From assembly GCF_003573695.1 (NCBI RefSeq), contig NC_039358.1, positions 233,133,560-233,197,559 of the forward strand: a stretch of DNA of 64,000 nt. The letters are read 5' to 3'. The notes under the pieces are model-generated. The model was not told the DNA's origin. It searched no databases and saw nothing but the letters and a program-made list of their open reading frames with translations. Of the stretch, positions 1 to 10,814 are shown in pieces. Each line of letters opens with the position of its first letter. Within the stretch, counting starts at the first letter, position 1. This stretch comes from Papaver somniferum. Lineage: Eukaryota > Streptophyta > Magnoliopsida > Ranunculales > Papaveraceae. The position numbers were made by a program, and so were the translations under genes.

Positions 1-500
1 TCTAGGATCAGGTTCCAACCTAACATTCAAATGCATCTGAGTAGAATTAGTCCCATCTCCTTTGTTACCGACTCCAACCCAACCATTATGATAAACAACC
101 GACCTAATTTCAGAACCAGTAAGATCCAGCGGCACATAAACTTTCCCTAATAATTTCCCAGATTTAATTCCACAAGTAGCACCTCTTCTCCCAGTATAAA
201 TCGATATCTTCAAACAAGGTTTCCCAGCAAAAATCGATTTAGCTGCAAGTTTATCAAGATCTGCTTTAGTCAAATGGAAACTGGCGGCTAAACTCTAAAT
301 AACATGTTGATTATCAGAAACTTTACTCTCTGAAGGTATCAATGGTATAATAGTTGTTTGTAACGGAAAAGACTTGAGTTTAATCTTTCAAAACACGGTG
401 AACTTGACGGATGTACACATGAAAGTGCTAGTTTTGATGCTACTGGTATTTTCAAAGCTAAGTTTCCTACTAAAATTCTCACAAATGGACATGGATCCAT
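1..500 (-). pseudogene. DUF1005-family gene, 5' part, broken and cut by the window edge
   Basis: Read on the minus strand from an ATG at 500, the protein begins MDPCPFVRILVGNLALKIPV and continues with a VHPSSSPCF stretch. This is the conserved start of plant DUF1005 proteins, whose biochemical role is unknown. The family's next block (FHLTKADLDKLAAKSIFAGK, then IYTGRRGATCG, then LLGKVYVPLDL and a VVYHNGWVGVG stretch) follows at about 280-10, but in another frame and after a stop near 297. At least one frameshift around 340-420 and this stop break the gene. The rest lies left of the window. Family assignment is strong; the disabled state is read directly. It could be a transposon-carried fragment or a decayed host gene. 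Confidence 0.8.
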
Positions 501-1278
501 TATAAAACCAACTGATAATAACAGAGAAAGAAGACTGGACAAGAAGACTTTGATCAGTTGAAGATCAAACCAGGAGTTTGAAAAAAGTTTTGGAAAAAAT
601 CATATTGCTGATGAAGTTTTTGAGAGAGAGATAATAAAGGAGGTTAAGAGTTTGAGAGAAAAAGTGGTAGGACTTCTCTTGTAGTTTTAAACAGGCTGGA
701 AATGCTTTGTGATGAAGTGTGACAAGGAAGAGAATATCGCATAGAAAAGTGTGTTGAGTAATAAGAGTTGCTGCTGTTTTTTTGAGTTTGCTTGTGTGTT
801 ATGGCTTGGATATGGAATTGAAAAGTTTTCAGCTGAAGGAATTGTATATGTTGTTGCAGTCAGATTGGGATCATGGTCTTAGTGATGGTTTTGCAGCTGT
901 TCATCAAGGTGTTGGTGATGGTTTTGCAGTTCAACGATGGAAAGAACAACAAGATGGGCCATGATGGTGTTACGCATCGAGAACATAGGGATTGAGTGTG
1001 GTTCTTTCAATTGATTCCCAAATTGAAGCTTATGGTGGTTTTTTTAAGCTCAGGTTTTGGTTCAACTGATTTCTTTTAAATCGAAATTATCAGCGAGTTT
1101 TCTTTCGAACATGTGTTCTTATAAAGGCACCCACCCAGTATTGAATTGATGGTTTTGGTTTCGTTGAGTATCGACCATGGACCATTAGTAGAGTCTCAAA
1201 ATGGATGCTTGTGTGTTATGGCTTGGATATGGATGCATGTGACGTGCATTTAAAATAAAATGCATGTGTGAATAGTGA
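501..1278. other. Gene-free stretch with a 28-bp direct duplication
   Basis: No convincing coding region on either strand. A 28-bp sequence starting TGCTTGTGTGTTATGGCTTG occurs exactly at 789-816 and again at 1206-1233. The second copy lies just before the palindrome array. The short plus-strand reading frame at 782-964 has no family resemblance that I recognise. Confidence 0.6.
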
Positions 1279-2086
1279 TGCATAACAGGTTATGCATATA
1301 CAAAATTTGTTGCATAACTTGTTATGCATTCTCGAAATTGGTTGCATAACACGTTCTGCATTTTTTTTTTGCGTAACTTGTTATGTAGTCTAGAAAACGA
1401 TTGCGTAACACGTTATGAAGCTACTTTTTTCTTAGTATTGAAACCAACAAAAAATAAGGTTGCATAACTTGTCATGCACCTACAATTATATCTACATAAC
1501 ATGTTATGCAGTCATGAAAATGGATGCATAACCTGTTATGCATCCGAAAATACGATTGCATAATGCATTATGCATCGAGAAAATTTTTGCAAAATCTTTT
1601 ATGCACCGAGAAACTAGATGCATAACATGATATGCATCCGTAAATATGGATGCATACTGCATTATGCATCAATTTTTTTATGTACGCACTAAAATCAACC
1701 AAAACAATGGTTACATAACTTGTTATAGACGCATAACTTTGTTATCCAAATGCATAATTTGTTATGCAGTGGGTAAAATGGTTGCATAATTCGTTATGCG
1801 TCTGCAGAATGTGTTATACATCTTTTTTGGTGGATGCATAATGGTTGTGTATCAAATTTTCAAAAAATTTTCCTAAAATGATGATCACCTCCGATTTTTT
1901 CGTGAAAAACAAAAATTTGATATTCTTGTTTTGTTCTCGTTGCGTAGTTCTCTTAAAAAGATTTCCGACGATATAAAATTTGTAAAATTCCAAGGCGCGG
2001 ATTTTTAGATATGTTATATGCAAGTTGCGTTGCCAATTATACCCTTGATGCATAACCCGTCATGCGGATGCATAATCCGTCATGCA
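1279..2086. repeat. Array of about 19 degenerate 18-bp palindromes, TGCATAAC-NN-GTTATGCA
   Basis: The unit is almost perfectly self-complementary: TGCATAAC, two variable bases, GTTATGCA. Clear copies begin near 1279, 1311, 1341, 1460, 1523, 1556, 1617, 1648, 1749, 1782, 2048 and 2067, with decayed ones between. Spacing is mostly 30-35 bp, wider near both ends. The spacers are AT-rich and not conserved, so this is not a simple satellite: the palindrome is kept while the spacer drifts. That suggests binding sites for a dimeric protein, such as a transposase or a transposon-encoded factor. I could not find element ends around it. Confidence 0.8.
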
Positions 2087-2299
2087 GACATTTTTAATAA
2101 TTTTATATGATTATGGGTGTTACAGAAATAATTATGGGTGTCACGGTACCTATAATTAATTGTGGGCTTGACAATGAGAATATTATTTTTTTTGGGCCTG
2201 CGCCTAATTTTCCCTAACGATAAAGTTATGAGTGATTTAAGTTCATTAGTAGGAAACATTCCATGGGCTTTGGAGTGGTCCGTGAACATGGGCCCAATA

Positions 2300-3715
2300 C
2301 GTGACTAAAAGGGATTTTTGGTCAAGTTGGTGATGTTTCCTTATCTAGGCAAGTTAGCTATTGGTCCAAACACTTTTGATTACCATATTCAAGTGTTTTT
2401 GATTCCTGCCTAAGTTAAAATGTGATTTATTCACATAAATATAATGTTCGTTAAATAAGTTATTTATTTAATTATTTTGGCAGGAGTTTTAACTTAGGAA
2501 AGACTCCCATATTTAGGAGAGTCTTGTCAAAGGAAAATAGCTTTGCTTAGCTTCTAAGCTATTGTTCATTATAAATAAGGAGTTCGTGAGTTTACATGTT
2601 TTTCATCCCTTTGGATAATTGGCGTAACCTCTGCAGGTTGTTTTCCACGTCTTCCATTCTTCTTGAACGAGAGTGAGATAAAAGTCTTTGTATTAGGGAT
2701 CACAAAGCCAAGTTGGATTTAATATTCGTGATTGATCATACAACTTGTAATCTAGGTTTTCACCTCTTGTCTATTCTAAGATTTTCTCTTCGGATATAAA
2801 ACCATTCAAGAGTTGTTGATCATAAACCCTAGGTTTTGATAGATTTCAGTTTCCGATTGTATACCAACACTTGTTAGTCGAAATCGGAGACTAGAAAGAA
2901 AAACTTGTTTTGAGGCATCTCGTAAAAATCCTTGAGAAGTTTTAAAAAAGATATCTCTAGATTTATTCTATTTGTTCTTGTTGTAGAGTTATTAGGTTTC
3001 TCTTACTTTTATTGAAGAGTATAATAAAAGGAATTGTTTTTATCAAAATAAATACAAGATTTCCAAAACCTTGATTTATATCTAAAGGGAAATCAAACCG
3101 GTGTTTTATGTAAACAAAATATCGAATCATATCAATCGTGTGGTGGTATCTTCTAAAGAGAGCCTCGGGTTCATCTAGAAGATTTGTGTGAAGAATTTCT
3201 AAAGAGAATCGGTATTCTGCTAGGAGTTCTACAAGTGCTGAAGAAGGTATTACATCTAGTCCGAATAGGTAGTAGGAAATTGGTGTAACAACTTATATTC
3301 AATGTGTGTTTATTCTGGACTAGGTCCCGGGGTTTTTCTGCATTTGCAGTTTCCTCGTTTACAAAATCTGGTTCTGTGTTATTTCTTTTCCGCATTATAT
3401 TTTATTTATATAATAGAAATATCACAGGTTGTGTGTTAAGATCAATCCGTTCTTGTATCCGGCCTTAGGTTTGTTGAGTGAATTGATTGACACTTGAACA
3501 TTGGTCTTTGGTACCGTTCAAGTTAATCCTCTTATATTCAATCGGGCTCGCAAATCCCTATTTGCTGATTGCGGATTGAATCAAGAGATAGAGATACAAA
3601 ACTCTTTGATATACTTTTTATAGATTGAGTCTAACTATCTAGTTGATTTTCTTGAAAGTATATTGGAGTTTGTCTATTCAGATTTCCAAACGAAATATTG
3701 GGTGTTGTTGTTAGA
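2300..3715 (+). mobile_element. Probable copia-type LTR and leader fragment
   Basis: A 1.4-kb non-coding block that reads like a long plant LTR on the plus strand. A TATA box (TATAAATA, 2570-2577) is followed by a CT-rich leader, and the block ends near GTTGTTGTTAGACCC at about 3697-3712, where copia LTRs commonly meet the primer-binding site. No primer-binding site or pol gene follows, because sequence of another retroelement starts at about 3711. The likely state is a truncated or solo LTR. The family call rests on general resemblance only, and the left end at about 2300 is approximate. Confidence 0.45.
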
Positions 3716-4446
3716 CCCACGCTTTTTCAAGATCTGCTTCAGTAACATGAAAAAGTTCAATAGCTTTGATGGGTCCAACCGTGATTTCTAGATTCATTGT
3801 TCCAGTTTTTCTTTGTTTTTCACCGTTGAAATCTCTTATTTTGGTAGTGAATCGTCTGATTTCTACCGGCGGGATACATAACTGTTGAATAATGCTTTCG
3901 AATATTAGGTTCAAAGAAGCTCCAGTGTCCACGAAGGCCCTTTTTAGGGTATTTTCCCACCGCAACGGTGATATACAGAGGTCGTAAATGTCTGATATCA
4001 ACCATCCTATCTTCTTCCAAAAAGGTGATTTCAACATGTTGGTTAGGAAAATGTTTCTCAATATATCTCCGCAGATTCTCTCTCGGGAAGATGTTGAGCA
4101 TATGCATACAGGCCTACTCCTGTTGACATTGGGTGAATTTGATTTCTCGAAAGAACTCAACAAAGATTCTTCCATATTCTTCACGAACAGCTTTATCCTT
4201 CGGGTCTCCCCCTTATTCAATTCTGAGTGGAGACCCAGTTTCGGGTTCTCCTACGGTATCCATGAAACTCAACTCTTGGTCTTTCCGTTGGTGCTCCAGT
4301 GCTGCTGTTTGACTCGATTTGGTGATTAGGAAGTCGATTAGAATACGTGTATTCATATCAGAGAAACGATCTTGTGATGAACCCGAATTCATGATTCTGG
4401 GTTTATGTATTGGTATTGAAGATTAGTCCCCAGTGAAGTCGCCAAA
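3711..4446 (-). mobile_element. Ty3/gypsy internal fragment with aspartic protease remnant
   Basis: The minus-strand frame at 3711-4220 contains AFVDTGASLNLI, the D-T/S-G active-site signature of a retroelement aspartic protease, followed by a leucine/isoleucine-rich segment typical of the fold. Immediately downstream of the LTR, in element orientation, sits TTTGGCGACTTCACTGGGGA (ending about 4446), the usual primer-binding-site junction of a class of plant gypsy elements. Only about 500 bp separate this junction from the protease, too little for a full gag, so the body is internally deleted. It stops abruptly at 3711 against the neighbouring LTR-like block. No reverse transcriptase or integrase remains. 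Confidence 0.7.
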
Positions 4447-4880
4447 TGTAAACACCCTTTTATTGATGTAAGGTTATGAGGAGACTAACTCCAATACACA
4501 ATACAATTATCTAGAAAGCTCTCTTTCTGGAAGATAACTCTCCTTTTATAGGCAAAGCCTAATATGAAGGTACCGTACAGTGTGCCCTAATGACAAGACT
4601 CTTGTCATTAGCCATATACGTGTACTATTAAAATGGGGTTTATTTAGGAAACCACTAATCGTCTCTTAATGGAATCTTCGCTCGTGCCATGTCATCGTCA
4701 ATAGTGTCTTCGGCTTGACAATACGCGAAGCCCCCATTCTGGTGTCTTTGGCTCTTGCCGAATCCAGGTGCTTACAGCTGCTACTAGTATTTAGCTTCTT
4801 CGCTCAAAATTTCATTGGCCTTTGGGTATAGGACAGTTTTTCTAGTGGTTGTCTGAGATGTTGGGGAGTTGTACCCAACA
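4447..4880 (-). mobile_element. 5' LTR of the truncated Ty3/gypsy element (434 bp)
   Basis: In minus orientation this begins TGTTGGGTACAACTCCCC and ends GGTGTTTACA, the TG...CA ends of an LTR, and is directly followed by the primer-binding-site junction. The region around 4500-4560 includes a short 'ccttttataggcaaagcc' stretch that would supply a TATA-like TATAAAAG on the minus strand. No partner LTR is found in the window. Confidence 0.7.
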
Positions 4881-5387
4881 CCATGACTGACTTATGAAAA
4901 TGATATTTAGCTGATTATTTCCCCCTCTTTTTTTTTCGCGCATCTCATTTTTTTTCTTCCCGTTCATTAGCACCAGTTGAGCTTTGCTAAATTAGAAAGA
5001 TTATTTATTTTTGCGAAATTTATACTGGGACTAGGAAAATTCATAATTTGGCAAGATTGTTGGTTTAATATAAATTAATCAATAAAGGTAATCCGTTTTC
5101 TTCTTTGCTCCAGTCCCAGAATACCCTGCAGGGTGGAAAAAGGTGATATGAAGTTGATGAAAAAAGAAAGAGGTAATAGAAGTTATGAAACCATGTTTTT
5201 TACTCCAAATACATCATGGATTATTGTGTGTGGGAGTGTCAGACAGGTGTGTACAACATTATGATCAAAAACATTTCAAACAACTGGGCTGTAATATTGT
5301 ATGTTACTGCCGGATAATGATTACAGTTGTCCAACTACCATTTGTAAACTAATTGCTAAATTGTTCTTGTGGTATTAATTTGTCAGA
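4881..5387. other. Gene-free spacer left of the MULE
   Basis: AT-rich sequence with no supported gene. The 20-bp sequence GTTCTTGTGGTATTAATTTG at 5363-5382 recurs at 5401-5420, just inside the neighbouring transposon. See the findings. Confidence 0.6.
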
Positions 5388-5398
5388 GTTGGTTATCC
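5388..5398. repeat. Left 11-bp target-site duplication of the MULE
   Basis: GTTGGTTATCC is repeated exactly at 16223-16233. Joining the outer flanks at this 11-mer gives a plausible empty site. Confidence 0.85.
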
Positions 5399-5412
5399 TA
5401 GTTCTTGTGGTA

Positions 5413-5448
5413 TTAATTTGGGGGCCATAACTTCCAATTGGGGGCATG
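5413..5448 (+). repeat. Left terminal inverted repeat of the MULE
   Basis: Starts TTAATTTGGGGGCCATAAC and matches the reverse complement of 16182-16218 with a few mismatches and one indel. About 14 extra bases (5399-5412) lie between it and the target duplication. They repeat sequence found just outside the element. Confidence 0.8.
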
Positions 5449-5570
5449 GAATTTTGTTTGCCCCCAAAAAATTTCAGGGTGTAAATATCGCAATATGAAT
5501 ATACTATTTTATCTTTCACTAATTGAAAATCAGTTTCACTAATTAACTATCCTAATTAAGGTCCCTAATC

Positions 5571-5576
5571 TATATA
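5571..5576 (+). promoter_or_regulatory. Candidate TATA box of the PMD gene
   Basis: TATATA followed by a CT-rich leader (about 5609-5660) ahead of the ATG at 5758. This is typical of plant core promoters, but it is a weak motif on its own. Confidence 0.4.
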
Positions 5577-5757
5577 CCCTAATTAAATCAAAGAGAAAAT
5601 CAGTTTCTCTTTTCATCTTCATCTTCCTCTCCTCCCTTTCTCTTCTCCACCTCTACCATTAACGACTCCACCTCAACCGAGGAAAATTCTTCGAACCGAT
5701 TCATCGCATAATCGTAGATGATAAAACTTTAATCGACGATTAACTTCTTCTACAAAT

Positions 5758-8700
5758 ATGGCTAAAACAAAGCAAACCGCTCGCAAAGCACTTCAAATTC
5801 CTAATCTTGTAGATACGGTGAATGCAAAGGTGTACGTGCGAAGAGCTCCTGAAACAAGCAAATCGAAATCCAAAAATGGAATGGCTCCAATTAGAGGGTA
5901 CGTCAACTTAAACCCACCTCCTATTCGATGTTTTGGTTGTTTTTTGATTGTGTAATCGAGATTGGTAACTGAAAAATAGAAGTTACAGAGTGAGATTCTT
6001 TAGTATCGAAGAAATAATACCCTAACGACTCTTACATTGCATGCTTTTTCTATGAAAAATCGTTAACCTGCTAGTGTAAATATGACGACCCTTGTTCTGC
6101 TACTTCGACCTTTTGTGCCCTAGAATAGAGTCATCGCCATATTAGGTTGAAGATGACGACTGTAGTTTGATGACCCCAAATTAGTGCGTAATGACTCTGG
6201 GTTGAACTTGAACTGCCTTCTGTTAGAGAGAACGATAGAGTCTTCAGTAGTATATAATCCCAAGACTAGAGTTGTCAGTAATCTATAATCCCTAGAGTCG
6301 TCATCTCTTTTATAGGGTCGGCAGTTACTTATTTGACGACTCAAGTTTAATCTTTAACGACCCTTTAAGGACCAAAATCATCCTCACTTTCCAATTTTTG
6401 TAAAGAGTCGTTACCTTATAAATTACATTCGTTACTTTGTAATGAAGAGTCGTTAGTTTGTTAGAGCATATCATTGACGACTCTTTAACTGATAGAGATA
6501 AAGTTGATGTCTTATAAAAAAAAAATCGTGTTTGGAATGCAGTGACAAGAAAACGAAAGACAAGGTTGAAATAACGATAACTCCTCCTTCGAAACCTCCT
6601 CGCAACGATAAATACTTACTTGCCGGTCCATTGCGCGGAAGAAGGCCGAGTGAGGTATCATTTTCTATCACCGAACCAAGAGACAAAGGTAATGAGTTGT
6701 CCGATTCGTCAGAATCAGACACTCCTGTTGTTTCATCTAACACTAGTGCTGAAGAAGAAGATGAACAAGAAGAAGAGCAAGTAGAGGAGGAACAGGGTGT
6801 AGAACATGAGATACAAGAAGAAGAGATTCAAGAAGAAGAATAGCAAGAAGAGGGGGAAGAGGGTGAAGGTAATGGTAGTGGTGATGATGAGGATGATGGC
6901 AATGAGGAGGAACAACATAAAGGTAATAATGGCAGTGATAAGAATGATGATCAGGAAGAAGAGAATGAAGGTAATGATGATGAAAAGGATGAAGGTGGTG
7001 ATGATGGTAAAACCACTGTTGAGGATGAGGAAGAGAATGCAAAGGCAAAAAAGCCGGTAAAGAGGGTTAAGAAGGATGGAACAGATATTGCACCCAGTGC
7101 GAGACACGTTCCCGCTACTCATTTGATGTTGCCTCCTCTTCGAGGTGGTAAACTTAGAGGAGAACCTAGAGATGGGGGAAAAGTTCTATTTGGATATCCT
7201 AGATCGTGGGCTCATTGCATTAGTGAGACAATCGTAAGAATCCCAAATTTGCTTGTTATTTGATTAGTTGGTGTTAACTTGTTTATGTTTTGTTTTTTAA
7301 ATACGTCTTTGTTTATGTTTTGTAGGATCATAAGGATGCCGCACGTCTTTTCCTGCACCAATCTTCTTTCAAGAAAATGGAGTTGTGGCCGCTAGAAGGT
7401 GAATGTGCAAGAGTTAGAGATTTGGTTGAAAACTCAGGTTTGTACAATGCCTTTGTGAAATCTGTGATTGCGTATGACAAGGTCGCAGTATCTAGTTTCT
7501 GTGAAAGGTATCACGCTGAAGTCGACACATTCCAACTTCCTTTTGGTGAGATGGCGATAACTCCTGATGACGCAGAACAGATATTAGGGCTGCAGGTCGA
7601 AGGCAAATCAATCGGTGAGAAGTTCAAGAGAAGGCCTAGTTGGGAAGACATCTATACATGGACCAAGAACTTGTTTGGCTGGGATTCCGAGAAGACTAAT
7701 GGGCTTTTCGAGAAGGGACCTAAGTACCCGAAGAAAGAGTTCAAACTTGTAGATATTAGGAACATGTTTTCTGGGACAGAAAAGAAGGAAAAAGAAGGAG
7801 GTCTCTCTGATATGGAATGTCGCTATGCGGCGGCTGGGTATTTGTTGTATGTCCTTGCGTCGGTTATATTTCCTGATAGCAAAGGTAACCGGGTGAGCGC
7901 CAACCTTCTTCAGCTTTTGGATACCTTGGAAGATGTGAGCAAGTACTCTTGGGGGGCTGCCATAATTACACACCTGAATGGTCAGCTTTCTCAGGGATCT
8001 CGCAAACTAACTTCTCAAATTAATGGGAATTTGGCTCTAATCCAGGTATTTGGATTGATGAAAGTTTTCTTATTTTTGTACATTTTAAAAATTGAATTAT
8101 TTATGTTTATTTCATTGGTTGCTATAGGTGTGGATTTATGATCATTTCCCATCACTGATCAAAGATAATGAAGATGTGGAACTCAACCCAAAATGGAGCA
8201 AAGGTAGTCCAACGGGAACCAAATACTTGTTCACTGGTTCTCAAGATAGGGAACAAACTGATGCGTTGATACAAATGCGTCAAAAACTTGACAACAACAC
8301 GGCTAAAGAGGTAGTCTTCAATCCGTACAAGAATAATAGAGTTGGTGCAATGGAAGATGTCGTGTATTACCATGGCCCTTTGTTTCACCCTAACGGTTTT
8401 TCAATGTACAATCCGATAAGAATCATGCGTCAACTTGGTTTTATTCAAGATTCACCCGATGAGGATTATGTACCTCAATTCAAGCACAAGTTGGAAAAGT
8501 GTGAGGATGACGAAGCAGGTATAAAGGTAGCTTATGAACCTGAAGTTGATGTCAAGCATTGGAATGATAGACACTCTAGGCTTGTAGACATCTCATGGTG
8601 GGTGCATGCGGATGAAGGTCATGAGGCAACACCGGATTACGTCGAATGGTATGAAGGCTTCTCCCATGGTAGGGTGATATGGGTAGATCCGACTCCGGGT

Positions 8701-9193
8701 AGGAGGACCAACAGAGCATCCACCTCTTCTTCTTCTCAAGTCGACAATAGAGATGCTACTTTCGTTCTGACACTAGTGGTGAGTATTTAATTTTGTAATT
8801 GTGTTATTCATCTACATATAAGAGAGTTAATGTGAAATTGTTTTTGAATGCATATAGAGGGAGCGAATGAAGCTTCTTGTCAAGGCTTTTTGTTGCTCGA
8901 CTGACAAAGGGGAAGTGATGGATCCTGCGAAGCAACGTCAGTACGCTGATTACTGCACGCACATTTAAAATCCCAATGCAAAGAAGATGTTCAAGGAGCT
9001 GGCTAAGGAAGGTAAGAGGAGCCGGAAATCACGTAGCCAAAGAGCACAAGAAGTTGTTGAGCATGGCCAAAGTAGCCAACATCATGATGAACATCCCTCA
9101 GAGGTACAAGAAATTACTAGAGAAGATGCTGGTTTCCCAAAGGGTGCTCCTCCTAAGAAAAGCCGGAGATTTAGCAGGTCAGGGAGGCAGTAA
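5758..9193 (+). pseudogene. Plant-mobile-domain (PMD) protein gene, five exons, two in-frame stops, H3-tail-like N-terminus
   Basis: Exons fit GT-AG rules with matching phases: 5758-5897, 6543-7233, 7326-8045, 8128-8778, 8858-9193, making an 846-codon frame. It starts MAKTKQTARKA, nearly the histone H3 N-terminus, then has a Ser/Thr- and Glu/Asp-rich linker (about 6690-7060). From about 7130 it has a PMD, with the family hallmark DTFQLPFGEMAITPDDAEQI at about 7528-7590. The C-terminus is basic (KKSRRFSRSGRQ). PMD proteins are transposon-derived; the Arabidopsis relatives MAIN and MAIL1 act in the nucleus in genome stability and transposon silencing. A TAG at 6841-6843 in the acidic linker and a TAA at 8966-8968 interrupt the frame, so this copy is probably dead unless read through. 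Intron 1 holds a motif array. Confidence 0.85.
6020..6485. repeat. AGAGTCGT motif array in PMD intron 1
   Basis: At least a dozen intact or slightly decayed copies of AGAGTCGT(T/C)A or its complement. Some form inverted pairs about 15-25 nt apart, for example AGAGTCGTTAG near 6445 paired with TTGACGACTCT near 6470. The copies stop before the exon that starts at 6543. Confidence 0.85.
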
Positions 9194-9414
9194 GATGGTG
9201 GTCGAGGTCGAGATGGTCGACTTCAACTTATGTTAATTTTACTTTATGAATTGAACTTAAGTGTGTGTTGAAACAACTTATGTGTTTGGTTTGGAGTCTT
9301 TGTTTCGAGTACTTTTATGTTTGGTAACTCTTGTGTTTGTTGAAAATACTATGTTTTCAAGTATGCTCGTTAGAACCATGTAGTACTCCAATGCAGACAA
9401 CATTTCCCTTCCTC

Positions 9415-9745
9415 ATGCCAAGGGTCGTCATCTTCGTTTTATAGTACTTTGACGACCCTTATTGTATTTACCACTTCAACACACAGAGTCGTTAATATCC
9501 TCAAATAGATATCTAACGACCATTTTTCCCAAAACATCCAGGAGATGGAAAGAATATTTCTGGAAAGAGTCGTCAGTGTTTATAATGAAATCAATGACGA
9601 CCCTTGGTTAACAAAATATATCCAGGAGGTTTGAATTTATTTGGCTAGAGTCGTTAGCTTTTTCATGTCAATGACGACTGTTTGTTGGATTTAGGAGTCG
9701 TTACTCTGCTATGGATACCTGTGACGACTCTCATTTTGAAAGTAG
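9415..9745. repeat. AGAGTCGT motif array in the PMD / 212-aa gene spacer
   Basis: Five successive inverted pairs, each AG(A/G)GTCGT(T/C)A, then about 15-25 nt, then T(G/A)ACGAC(T/C)CT. They lie near 9420/9450, 9485/9514, 9565/9595, 9648/9673 and 9694/9722. The pair period is about 60-80 bp. The array starts after the 3' end of the PMD frame at 9193 and ends before the 212-aa gene's last exon. Confidence 0.85.
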
Positions 9746-9803
9746 AAAGGATTTTGATTTCATTAGGAAAATAACATTACATCTATCTCGTATTACATAA
9801 GAG

Positions 9804-10679
9804 TTAATATGGGTATTCTTGAAGTTGATGCATCAAATGTTCGTCAATGAACCTTCTCGCTCGACGATACAACATTATGTATTCTTTATGGTGAATGGAA
9901 CTTAGTTTCCCCATTACGTATTGTCCATAACCCATCGAAACGTTCCAGCTGAAATTAAACGAGGAATGTTATACGTTTGTAACTTTGAAGCATGACAGAA
10001 GTATAAATATTAACGGAATACTCACTTTTTCCTTAAGAGGAGCTCTTGGATGGCGAAGTAGATCCCAACGGTCTGTTTTTTTTGAAATTCAAAATAAGGG
10101 TCGTTAGTTTAGTTTTTACACAAGATGACGACTCTGGAGATACTAGAGTCGTCAGTTTTTTACTAAAACTGATAACGACTCTTTATGAAAACATTACATG
10201 TTATTGTTCTTTCCGGTGCGAGATTTAACTACCATTGCGGCTTCGATGTGATAAAATTGCTCTCCTCTCCATTTTTTATATTCTTTTTGGGCCGCACGTC
10301 TATCGCCTTTGTGCCTCGCGAGAAACTCGTTGTACTTGTTGAAAAATCTCATAACGTGAATTGTCCTATCACGAATGTGGGACGGTTCATAATCATAGCG
10401 TAGATGCGCGTGGGAATTAAGGAAAGGACCGCAACCAACGTTTATCCAAAATATGCTTTCATCTTTTTCTTCTTCGTCAAGATCTTCGACGCTGTAATAG
10501 TTTTTAACCCATTCGGTCTCTTCCTCAACTTTCTTGGATACTTCCTGGAGATGAGCTTGTTCTTTTCCCCGTTTTTCAGCCTCGCGCATCTCTAATTCTT
10601 CCTTTAGAGGATATGGCGTAACGACTCTTGGTTTTTTGCATCTTCTAAGTATGCTTTCAATTGATGAAGGAGTTTCCAT
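9804..10679 (-). CDS. Unknown 212-aa protein of the MULE, three exons, intact
   Basis: Exons on the minus strand: 10679-10233, 10072-10026 and 9948-9804, all with GT-AG borders and compatible phases, giving 212 codons plus TAA without any stop or frameshift. The protein has a charged N-terminal half (residues about 25-80; Glu/Lys-rich, probably helical), a central HLRYDYEPSHIRDRTIHVMR segment, and a C-terminal part with many Tyr/Arg (for example EYIMLYRRARRFIDEHLMHQ). I recognise no domain. Intron 1 contains four AGTCGT motifs. It is the only multi-exon gene in this element without a lesion, so it may be recently active or under selection. It could be an accessory transposition or anti-silencing factor; the function is unknown. 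Confidence 0.75.
10090..10190. repeat. AGAGTCGT motifs inside intron 1 of the 212-aa gene
   Basis: Two inverted pairs (near 10097/10124 and 10146/10172) fill the 159-bp intron at 10073-10232. They stop just short of both splice sites. Confidence 0.8.
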
Positions 10680-10814
10680 TAAAAAAAAGCTTTCATGAGG
10701 TTGTTTTCAACTGATTTTGCACCTTGATATGTTCCTCTACTTATAGAATAATTTGTAACGGCTATTTTTTATGGGAAAAAGTGTATAGAAAAAGATCCAT
10801 TGGGGGTTTTTGTA

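Noticed and set aside
1279..2086. A CRISPR array
   Set aside because: The repeats are degenerate palindromes, spacing is irregular, the context is plant nuclear DNA and no cas genes are present.
5758..5955. A histone H3 gene
   Set aside because: Only the first ten or so residues resemble H3; the globular domain is absent and the exon splices into a PMD protein.
6733..7122. Minus-strand Ile/Phe/Leu-rich and His/Pro-rich frames opposite the acidic region
   Set aside because: They are the antisense of GAA/GAT-rich codons of the PMD linker; the low-complexity composition explains them.
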